Assembly: GCA_023409975.1 (NCBI GenBank)
Contig: JAEYQO010000079.1
Location: 1-16,766, forward strand
Direction of reading: 5' to 3'
Length of the DNA stretch: 16,766 bases
Source of the DNA: Bacteroidota bacterium
Lineage (GTDB): Bacteria > Bacteroidota > Bacteroidia > Chitinophagales > Chitinophagaceae
Below, one piece after another: positions 1 through 6,976 of the stretch; within the stretch, counting starts at the first letter, position 1; each line of letters starts with the position of its first letter. The notes beneath the pieces were generated by a model. That model did no database searches. It saw only the letters and a list, made by a program, of their open reading frames with translations, and was not told where the DNA came from. Made by a program: the position numbers and the translations under genes.

Positions 1-3000
1 CAACGATAACGGCGCAGGCAGTAGCGAAGTTTGTGCTCACCCAGTTGCTGGTATCAGTTGCAGAGCAAACAGAACGCATGTATAGTGTGTAATCTGTAGC
101 CGGGCTCAGGCCAGAAACGTTATCAGAAGTTCCGGCAGGCACTGAACCTGAAGCAACAGGAGTACCATAAGGACCAGAACCGAGTGGGAACACACTCCAT
201 TCGTAACCATTACCTGGGTTTGAGGTGCTGGCTGTCCAGCTAATCGGACCACCATTAGACAACATACCTGTAGTTACGAGGTTGGTTGGAGGCAGACAGC
301 TTGGCGGAGGTACGATATTGACCGAGTAATCATGCGTCTCACCGTAGTCATATTCTAAGCATGGATCGATTGTAGAAGCAGAAGACATCCCCCAAACAAG
401 CCGTACCCTTAGCGTGTAAATTCCTGGAGTAGTTGAGGCGGGAACAGTGAAAGTAAATAACCCCGAGCTCATATCGTTAAGATTATCCAGGGTTGCGATC
501 TCATCGGAAGGGTCAAAGAAACCGTCTCCACCGTAGTCGATCCAGATGCGAACATCCTCAGCTGCCGATGTGTAGTTGGTTGTTACATTACCAGAATAGG
601 TAAGACCTGCAGAGAGTGTTGCAGACATTGCCGTAAAATCCTGATAGGAACTTGCCACACAGGTTGTATTCATATTTGAAATACCAGGAGCGACGTCACC
701 AGTCAGAATAAAATCTTTAATGTCGTCACCCCAATTGCAACCGTCCACATAGGTTGGTGTACAATAACAGGCTCCGGGAGCATTCTGAGTAACCGTTACA
801 ATATTGGAGTAATCGGTCAATCCGCCATTTGTACAAGTTACCAGAGCCTGGTAATCTGTAGATGAAGATTGTGAAGCGATATTCAGGGTAGATGTTGTCG
901 CCCCTGGTATTGACGTCCACATGTTTGCACCAGCAGGTGACTCGAACCATTCGATTGTGATTCCTGCTCCGAGGGTGTAGCCTGTCAACGTTACGGTGAA
1001 AGGATCACCGGCACAGATGTTGGCTGGTCCAGAGGCTGTACCTGCTACAGGCGAACCCGTACATCCTACAGCTTCCATGATATGGATCAGATAATCTTCA
1101 GTTTCACCATAGCCAAATGTACCGCAGGGGTTGATGTTGGAAGCAGTACCACCTTCCTGCATGATAACGCGCATACCAGTAATTCCGGTATCAGCGGTGA
1201 GTGGAATAGTGATATTACCACTAATGATGGTGCCGGCCGGTGTGTAGGTGAAGCCACCCTGGAAGAACACCTCTTCACCTGCATCTGTGAAGATTCCATT
1301 GCGGTTGTAGTCGATAAAGATCTTCAGACCACCGCTATAGGAACCGCCACAGGAAGCTGCGCTAACAGAGAATGGAACAGTAGCCGTCTGCATAACCTGA
1401 GGAGCAGGAACTGTAGACTTATAGTCAGTGTACATCTCATTGCTTGAAGAGCAGGTCGATGCATTGGTCATGCTTCCAAACGACACCTCATGAATTTCAC
1501 CATCGCCGGCGTATTGTGCTGTAGAGCTACAATAACAACCATAGAAGTTACTCATGTTCACAGCGACCACATTGGATTCATCGGTCAGTCCGCCATTGGC
1601 ACAGGTCACTACCATTCTGTAGTCAGTTGCACTGGTCTGCCCTCCTGTAATCGTGAAGGAAGGAGTCGTTGCACCGGGAATGGCTGTCCAGGTATTTGCA
1701 CCAGCAGGAGAAGATTCCCATTGATAGGTGATTCCGGAGGCGAGCGTCTGACCGGAAAGGTTAAGAACAATATCTTCATTGGCACAAACAGCCGAGGGAC
1801 CCGTGGCAGTACCTGCTACTGGAGTACCCGCACACGGAACTGGTACGGTGATGTCCACCGTATAATCGTGTGTCTCACCGTAGTTATAATTGATACAGGG
1901 ATCAATAGACGCGGCGCTCTGGCCGTAAACAAGACGCACCCGCATCCTGTAGGAGCCAGCAGTGGCAGAAGCCGGGACTGTAAAGGTGAATGCGCCTGTT
2001 GCCAGGTTATCCAGATCATCTAACGTGGCTATTTCTTCCGATCCATCAAACACACCATCTGCATTATAATCGATCCAGATGCGAACATCCTCATTGGGGT
2101 AGGTATAGCTGGTAGTTACATTTCCTGAATACGTGGAACCGGCAGAAAGTGCTGCAGACATAGATGTGAAGTCTGCATAACCTCCGGTTGGGCAGGGGGT
2201 ATTCAGATTGTTGATACCCGGAGCTATATCACCCTGTAATATGAAGTCATCAATATTATCACCGCTACCACAGTTGTAGGTATAAGTGGGGATGCAATAA
2301 CAACTGGTAACAGGATTGATTGAAACATTAACCTGATTGGTTATGTCTGACTGACCGCCATTTGAACAGGTAACTACCGCCCTGTAGTCTGTTGGTGAGG
2401 AAATACCTCCTGTTACGGTATAGGTGGGCGAAGTAGCACCTGCTATGGCCGTCCACATGTTCGCACCTGCCGGTGACTCTTCCCACTGATACGTGATGCC
2501 GAGGGCGAGGGTCTGGCCTGAGATGGACAGTGTAAAATCCTCACCTGCACAAATATTGGAAGGACCGGAAGCTGTTCCCGCCACAGGAATGTTAGAACAT
2601 TGATTGCTGGCCAGGATGTTTATCAGATAATCCTCTGCCTCTCCATAACTTGAGCTGGAGGCTCCGCAAGCCTGCCCAGCAGTAGGCTGGCTGTCATCAC
2701 CTCCACGAACACGCATTCTGGTAATACCAGTGGCTGCACTGGCAGGCACAGGAATGCTGATAGTGATAGTACCGTTACCACCGACACTAGTACCAGCAGT
2801 GAAAAACTCCGACGCATCAAACACGCCATTCTGATCAAAATCGATCCAGGCACCGCTAAACTGCGTGCCATCTGCACCGAAGGTCAATTCAAGCGTATAA
2901 TTCATTCCCTGCATCAGATCCGGAATATTGATCGTTGCCGGTTGCTGTTGGGTGTAGTCGCGGTAATAGGGTGATGCATTTCCTGTAGAAGAATTGGTTA

Positions 3001-4015
3001 GAGTTTCCAGTTTAACATTGGTGATATGATCGTTACTGCCACCACTGGAGTACGTTGGCAGGCAATAGCAATTCAGAAAATTATTCAGGGTTACACTTAC
3101 TTCCTGACTCGCGTCGGTTTGACCACCGTTGTTACAGGTCACGATAACCCGGAAATCGGTTGGCGCTGAAATTCCGGAAGCAAGCGAGAGAGACGCATTG
3201 GTAGCTCCAGTGATGGGAGTCCACAAATTAGCACCTGCAGGGGATTCTTCCCATTGAAATGAAATACCTGTTCCGAGGGTGTAACCCGTATGGGAAACCG
3301 TGAATGGCGTATTCGGACAAACTGAGGCAGGCCCTGAAACGGCTCCAGCAGTCGGAGTGCCTGAACAGGGAATTGCCGGTGCGTAGGAGATCTGTACCGT
3401 TGGTCTCGAATTACCATAAGTTGTTGAAAGATTAGATGCATTCGTTAGTGCTGAGCTACTTGCGGTTCCAATGCTTTTACCTGAGGCGCTGTTCACGTAG
3501 AAATTAATGGCCCCGTTTGCAGTGCCGTTCTTTACATGACGGGTTGAGATGATCAATGACCCGCCTGTGTAGATAAATGGTGCTGACAAAACAAAGGTTT
3601 CATAAGTGCCGGCAGTACCCGAAAAGGACTGCGTCGTTGAGTTGTAAACAGGTGTTGCGTTTGCAATCACAGTCCCCCAGTTCGTGTTGTTCGTCAATGT
3701 AGCACTGGAAGAATTCTCCATCCAGATCTCGAAAACATTGTTTCCTGTAATGGTGTTTGCGTTCTGACGCAACCAGCCAATTTCGGTAATCATAGACCCC
3801 GTCGGAATGTTCAATTCCGACGCCTCATAAATGTAGGCGTAGTTCGACCAATTGAAAGTTGAACTTGAACTACTTCTGTAGTAGGGACCGTAGTAATAGT
3901 CGCTGGTCCCGCTTGTGCTGCCGATTACTACCTGCTGCGCTGAGGCGCTGAACGACCACAGCAAAGCAAATACAAGCAGCAGCCTGTTGAGCTTGTGTAA
4001 AGATTTTTTAATCAT
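1..4015 (-). CDS. Large secreted multidomain adhesin-like protein, Ig-like/GEVED/FN3 modules (partial, C-terminus outside window)
   Basis: The minus-strand frame is open from an ATG at 4015 to the window edge, giving 1338 codons without a stop. It starts MIKKSLHKLNRLLLVFALLW and has a signal peptide ending SASAQ at about residue 27. Residues 28-216 are a beta-rich N-terminal region. Then come four pairs of an Ig-like module (about 99 aa, starting at Cys 217, 473, 728, 985; core W-E-SPAGA and TDYR-VVTC-NGG) and a GEVED module (about 157 aa, starting with C-Y-C at 316, 572, 827, 1083). The GEVED modules carry Ca-loop-like WIDF/YDxNGxFD segments and end in GE(A/T)EDYL or GETHDY. An FN3-like module starts at about 1240. 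By family analogy this is a cell-surface or secreted adhesin, and a T9SS sorting domain is expected beyond the left edge. Ligand unknown. The start is chosen for the signal peptide. Only a weak promoter-like element (minus-strand GATTTTTG at 4099-4106) is visible upstream. Confidence 0.9.
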   Translation of the reverse strand, partial: MIKKSLHKLNRLLLVFALLWSFSASAQQVVIGSTSGTSDYYYGPYYRSSSSSTFNWSNYAYIYEASELNIPTGSMITEIGWLRQNANTITGNNVFEIWMENSSSATLTNNTNWGTVIANATPVYNSTTQSFSGTAGTYETFVLSAPFIYTGGSLIISTRHVKNGTANGAINFYVNSASGKSIGTASSSALTNASNLSTTYGNSRPTVQISYAPAIPCSGTPTAGAVSGPASVCPNTPFTVSHTGYTLGTGISFQWEESPAGANLWTPITGATNASLSLASGISAPTDFRVIVTCNNGGQTDASQEVSVTLNNFLNCYCLPTYSSGGSNDHITNVKLETLTNSSTGNASPYYRDYTQQQPATINIPDLMQGMNYTLELTFGADGTQFSGAWIDFDQNGVFDASEFFTAGTSVGGNGTITISIPVPASAATGITRMRVRGGDDSQPTAGQACGASSSSYGEAEDYLINILASNQCSNIPVAGTASGPSNICAGEDFTLSISGQTLALGITYQWEESPAGANMWTAIAGATSPTYTVTGGISSPTDYRAVVTCSNGGQSDITNQVNVSINPVTSCYCIPTYTYNCGSGDNIDDFILQGDIAPGINNLNTPCPTGGYADFTSMSAALSAGSTYSGNVTTSYTYPNEDVRIWIDYNADGVFDGSEEIATLDDLDNLATGAFTFTVPASATAGSYRMRVRLVYGQSAASIDPCINYNYGETHDYTVDITVPVPCAGTPVAGTATGPSAVCANEDIVLNLSGQTLASGITYQWESSPAGANTWTAIPGATTPSFTITGGQTSATDYRMVVTCANGGLTDESNVVAVNMSNFYGCYCSSTAQYAGDGEIHEVSFGSMTNASTCSSSNEMYTDYKSTVPAPQVMQTATVPFSVSAASCGGSYSGGLKIFIDYNRNGIFTDAGEEVFFQGGFTYTPAGTIISGNITIPLTADTGITGMRVIMQEGGTASNINPCGTFGYGETEDYLIHIMEAVGCTGSPVAGTASGPANICAGDPFTVTLTGYTLGAGITIEWFESPAGANMWTSIPGATTSTLNIASQSSSTDYQALVTCTNGGLTDYSNIVTVTQNAPGACYCTPTYVDGCNWGDDIKDFILTGDVAPGISNMNTTCVASSYQDFTAMSATLSAGLTYSGNVTTNYTSAAEDVRIWIDYGGDGFFDPSDEIATLDNLNDMSSGLFTFTVPASTTPGIYTLRVRLVWGMSSASTIDPCLEYDYGETHDYSVNIVPPPSCLPPTNLVTTGMLSNGGPISWTASTSNPGNGYEWSVFPLGSGPYGTPVASGSVPAGTSDNVSGLSPATDYTLYMRSVCSATDTSNWVSTNFATACAVIV
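299..3367 (-). repeat. Two-copy super-repeat (Ig-GEVED-Ig-GEVED), period about 1533 bp
   Basis: Within the adhesin gene the four Ig+GEVED pairs fall into two longer units, at about 1835-3367 and 299-1834. Module boundaries repeat at 511 codons (Ig 217 to 728, GEVED 316 to 827 and 572 to 1083) or 512 codons (Ig 473 to 985). GEVED modules 1 and 3 share a TGITxMRV...EDYLI ending. Modules 2 and 4 share EDVRIWIDY, FTFTVPAS and GETHDY. A 24-bp block is identical at 537-560 and 2070-2093, exactly 1533 bp apart. This indicates duplication of a two-pair unit rather than four independent copies. Confidence 0.85.
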
Positions 4016-4431
4016 TGGTAATCATCTTGAGATGGTGCCTACTCTTTTACGTGGGTTTTCGGCTTCCCCCAAAAGCGTCAGGGAAAACAGTGTATCGTCA
4101 AAAATCGAATCCTCGGATCAAGCGGGAACATTATGGCGTCAGAAACAGGTACGTGCAACCAGAGGGAGCCCTTTTGCGGGACACCCTGAACATTAAATAA
4201 AGCTGCTACCCGTAGACCGGGACAGGAGAAATTTTTAATAAATCCGGCGCTTTAAGAGGGGGGCGCGTCTGTAACACGGAAAGATGGGCAACGATTCTAA
4301 ACTTTCGCATTGGGTATCAATTGGGTAATGTAAGGCCAATATAGAAGTATTTTTCGTAAGTACCTACATCCGTCCCTACATAATGTTTATACACATTTGT
4401 TTTGCGTACATACACATTGTGTCTTGCTTAT
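4016..4431. other. Intergenic gap upstream of the adhesin gene; no gene seen
   Basis: This 416-bp stretch lies between the adhesin start and the terminator of the next gene. Short open frames on both strands have no signal peptide, recognisable domain or ribosome-binding site. The only regulatory hint is GATTTTTG on the minus strand (4099-4106), seven of eight matches to the Bacteroidota -7 box TAnnTTTG, with no good -33 partner. The part at about 4260-4431 holds nothing I recognise. Confidence 0.5.
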
Positions 4432-4458
4432 AAAAAAAGCTGCCCTGGGGCAGCTTTT
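4432..4458 (-). terminator. Rho-independent terminator of the 332-aa cargo gene
   Basis: On the minus strand the sequence is AAAAGCTGCC, loop CCAG, GGCAGCTTTT, followed by more T (seven T in all at 4432-4438). It lies about 20 bp downstream of the stop codon at 4480. Confidence 0.9.
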
Positions 4459-4479
4459 AACCGAGACAGTCTATAAATC

Positions 4480-5478
4480 CTATTCAACGACAAATCTGGT
4501 CACTCCTGCATCAGTTCCATTGCTGATACGGAGGATGTACATACCGCTGCTAAGATTCAGGCCGTTTACCGTACGCTGTTGATTGCCCGCACTCAGTGAT
4601 AGTTGTTCTGCATGTACCAGACGACCAGTCAGATCAGCAATCTGCAGATTGAAAGAGCCTGCATGCTTTGTAGTGAATCCAACAACCACCTGATGGCGCT
4701 GTGCTGCTCCCAATACCTGAACAGGTGTATTATACTTAGTAGCAGAGGTCACATTTGTCGTACCAGAATGACCAACAAAGGTGATCGTCATATCATCTAT
4801 AGATAAGCCATCATCGCTTCCGACAATGTTCCTGTCGACCCATTTCAGGATTACATGCTGACCAGGATTCAGGACCACATCGAAAGAATCATTTACCATC
4901 ATGAAATTTCCCTGAGCGTTGCCATCCAGAGCCTCCCCGTTAGAGCTGGAAGCCGCATTCACTGCAGAATACAGTGCCAGCGCAGGAACCTCGATCCAGT
5001 TGGCACCAGTAGTATCGCCAACACTATCAGCAACCACACTGTAGTAGAAATACATAGAATCTTCACGCGGACCGGTAGCACCCACGCGCCACTGCTCCAT
5101 CCGCAGATCAATCTTGATGCGGGTGATGGTATCTTCATTGGTGACATTTACAAACTTAACTCCGAAAGAAGGCGTATTGCTATTGGACGCGATTGAACCG
5201 AGAGAACGATCAGCAGATCCCGCTTCACCAAAGCTGTAGACATCTCCGGCGTTGGACGTTCCTGAACCGGAACGGTACTGATTGTTGGCACTGCCGCTGG
5301 TACCTATCTCCTTGATAGCCCAACCCTGGGGTAGAACATTACTATTAGCGGTGTTCGAGTCGAGCGTGTTAAAATCTTCAGTGTGTATGTGTCCTGCTGC
5401 TGGAATGGCTATTCCGAGCTGAGCATTGACGACACCTGCTGTTGCAAGGGCAGATAAGAGTAAAACTAGTTTTTTCAT
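4480..5478 (-). CDS. Secreted protein with T9SS type A C-terminal sorting domain
   Basis: 332 aa. The start is placed at ATG 5478 (MKKLVLLLSALATAGVVNAQ), preceded by an AAAGG-like site. A longer frame reaches 5589 but would run through the 5566-5591 hairpin and bury the signal peptide. Signal peptide 1-20. Residues about 30-235 form one beta-rich domain beginning TEDFNTLD and containing VLPQGWA, YSFGEAGSADR, MEQWR and LSIDDMTI. I recall similar domains N-terminal to the OB-fold and EEP domains of large secreted nucleases, but could not check this here. Residues about 255-332 look like the T9SS sorting domain (LTGRLVHA, LNLSSGMYILRI, final FVVE), so it is probably exported by T9SS and surface-attached or released. 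It has its own terminator and a plausible promoter but sits directly behind the receptor/lipoprotein operon. Molecular function unknown. Confidence 0.88.
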   Translation of the reverse strand: MKKLVLLLSALATAGVVNAQLGIAIPAAGHIHTEDFNTLDSNTANSNVLPQGWAIKEIGTSGSANNQYRSGSGTSNAGDVYSFGEAGSADRSLGSIASNSNTPSFGVKFVNVTNEDTITRIKIDLRMEQWRVGATGPREDSMYFYYSVVADSVGDTTGANWIEVPALALYSAVNAASSSNGEALDGNAQGNFMMVNDSFDVVLNPGQHVILKWVDRNIVGSDDGLSIDDMTITFVGHSGTTNVTSATKYNTPVQVLGAAQRHQVVVGFTTKHAGSFNLQIADLTGRLVHAEQLSLSAGNQQRTVNGLNLSSGMYILRISNGTDAGVTRFVVE

Positions 5479-5502
5479 ATTGTACCTTTTTAGTTCAAGG
5501 CA

Positions 5503-5534
5503 CAAATTTCCGGGATATTTTCGACTAATCCGAA
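5503..5534 (-). promoter_or_regulatory. Candidate promoter of the 332-aa cargo gene
   Basis: On the minus strand, TTCG (5531-5534), 20 bp, then GAAATTTG (5503-5510), which matches the Bacteroidota -7 box TAnnTTTG at seven of eight positions. It lies 24 bp before the ATG at 5478. The -33 half is weak but equals that of the etfB promoter. Confidence 0.4.
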
Positions 5535-5565
5535 TTAAGTCGATATTACCTTCTGTCCCAAATGA

Positions 5566-5591
5566 CGATGCCCCCGTGTACGGGGGCATCG
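5566..5591 (-). terminator. Perfect 11-bp hairpin after the receptor/lipoprotein operon
   Basis: The inverted repeat CGATGCCCCCG, loop TGTA, CGGGGGCATCG is perfect. It begins 23 bp after the lipoprotein stop codon. There is no T run on either strand, so it may be a factor-dependent terminator, an mRNA 3'-end stabiliser or a processing site rather than a classical intrinsic terminator. Confidence 0.6.
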
Positions 5592-5614
5592 CCAGGATGA
5601 ATCAACTGAGCTTA

Positions 5615-6955
5615 TTACTGGCCGGAGACCGTAACATCATCAATCTCATAGGTTGTAGTCGCCGAAGGATCAGAACCGACATATTTGAAGGCCACATGTA
5701 CCTTGCCAGCAGTGGGCAGACTTACCAAACCTGAAGATTCCCAGGAGGCTCCGGCAAATGGTCCGGTATTCTGACTAATCGTGGGATTTAATTTAGTCCA
5801 GGTCGCCGAGGTAGGATCACCGGAAAAATCTGTACTGTAAAGTACTTCCAGTGTAGCTCCATTATGGAACCCTGCCAGAGATCTGAACGTCAGCACCGCA
5901 TCCGGCACATTGCTCAAATTCATTTCTGGTGTAATCAGCCAGCTGATCACTGAGTTTTCCCCCGAACCAAAGGCTGAGATCCTTGCATAGGGATTGGAAG
6001 TTGACCCCGAATTAGAATGACGCCATTTCTGTGTTCCTGCCTGTGTAAAGTTTGTCCAGCCCGGCAAGGTGATATCTCCGTTAGCCACACCATTAAAAGT
6101 CTCTTTGAAAATGATAGAACCCGGATTGGTACCATCACAACGCAAACCTTTCAACTGAACATCACTGGTATCGCGAATGACCAGCTGAGGCGTGTTATTA
6201 TATACTGTGTAGATGCCTGTAACTGTCCCCTTGCCTCCGGGAACTACCACAGAACGGAAACTAGCGTAATTACTCGTACGAACGCTCAGCTTCCCACTTC
6301 CAGAGCAGGCGTGGATAAAACGGTCCGTTCCGCTTTGTGAAGCCGTATTGGGGTCCTGCGCATAGGTGCTTCCCAGCTCACCTTCTTCGAATTCTACTTC
6401 GCGGATAGTAATCAGTCGGTTCAGCAGGGCAGGATTCAGCGCAGATACATAGTCAAGATCAACGGTATCCGGCGTGATCACATGCGGGTAGGTAGCTCCT
6501 GTAATAAAACTGTCTACTACAGTAGGGGGGATCTCAGACATTGCTCCGGCGGGATCCAGCATGCCCAGTTGCGGATACTTCGCATAATATCCGAAATACA
6601 GCCCCTGCAGGTCCACGTATATCTTGCGGCCTATGGGGTAACGGGTGTACAAGCTATTCCGGTTGATCAAAATCGTAATACCGCCTGTTGAATCTTCGAT
6701 CGTTATCTGCTTATAGAAGTTTCCGGAACGATCGTCTGCCACCACAACTCCGGCAATTCTCCAGGCGCTGTCGATTTTCCGGGGAGCAGTCGTATTCGTA
6801 TGAAGTGTTTTTAATTCAGCAATGGTCATATTCACCGGAAGGTTAGGGTCTACCTGTGAAAGATCAGGCGGCGCCTCATAATCTTCCTTAAGGCAGGAGC
6901 TGACTGCAAAAGACAAGGTCAGCAGGAGTATCAGAATCGACTGTAACTTTTTCAT
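5615..6955 (-). CDS. DUF5689 and choice-of-anchor J (cleaved-adhesin-like) lipoprotein
   Basis: 446 aa. It starts MKKLQSILIL with a lipobox VSSC and acyl-acceptor Cys21, so it should be an outer-membrane or surface lipoprotein. Residues about 41-270 match the DUF5689 pattern: TIAELKTLH, then an OB-fold-like IAGVVVADDRSGNFYKQ...GGITILI, then a second beta region ending PQLVIRDTSDVQL. Residues about 283-446 are a choice-of-anchor J / cleaved-adhesin-type jelly roll (KETFNGV, LPGWTNF, SWLITPEMNLS, final YEIDDVTVSG). It lies 21 bp downstream of the TonB-dependent receptor on the same strand, so the two are almost certainly co-transcribed. The arrangement resembles a SusC/SusD pair, with this protein as the surface binding partner. 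That role is inferred from position and the OB-like fold. The substrate is not proven. Confidence 0.92.
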   Translation of the reverse strand: MKKLQSILILLLTLSFAVSSCLKEDYEAPPDLSQVDPNLPVNMTIAELKTLHTNTTAPRKIDSAWRIAGVVVADDRSGNFYKQITIEDSTGGITILINRNSLYTRYPIGRKIYVDLQGLYFGYYAKYPQLGMLDPAGAMSEIPPTVVDSFITGATYPHVITPDTVDLDYVSALNPALLNRLITIREVEFEEGELGSTYAQDPNTASQSGTDRFIHACSGSGKLSVRTSNYASFRSVVVPGGKGTVTGIYTVYNNTPQLVIRDTSDVQLKGLRCDGTNPGSIIFKETFNGVANGDITLPGWTNFTQAGTQKWRHSNSGSTSNPYARISAFGSGENSVISWLITPEMNLSNVPDAVLTFRSLAGFHNGATLEVLYSTDFSGDPTSATWTKLNPTISQNTGPFAGASWESSGLVSLPTAGKVHVAFKYVGSDPSATTTYEIDDVTVSGQ

Positions 6956-6976
6956 CTTTATTTGATTGAAACTTAT

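Noticed and set aside
1490..2023. 177-codon plus-strand frame (with a similar one at 1082-1447)
   Set aside because: It is antisense to the adhesin repeats; the Cys/Gly-rich translation mirrors the repeat structure of the real gene.
5479..5589. Longer start for the 4480-5478 protein at ATG 5589
   Set aside because: It adds 37 residues ahead of a good signal peptide and would run through the 5566-5591 hairpin and the candidate promoter.
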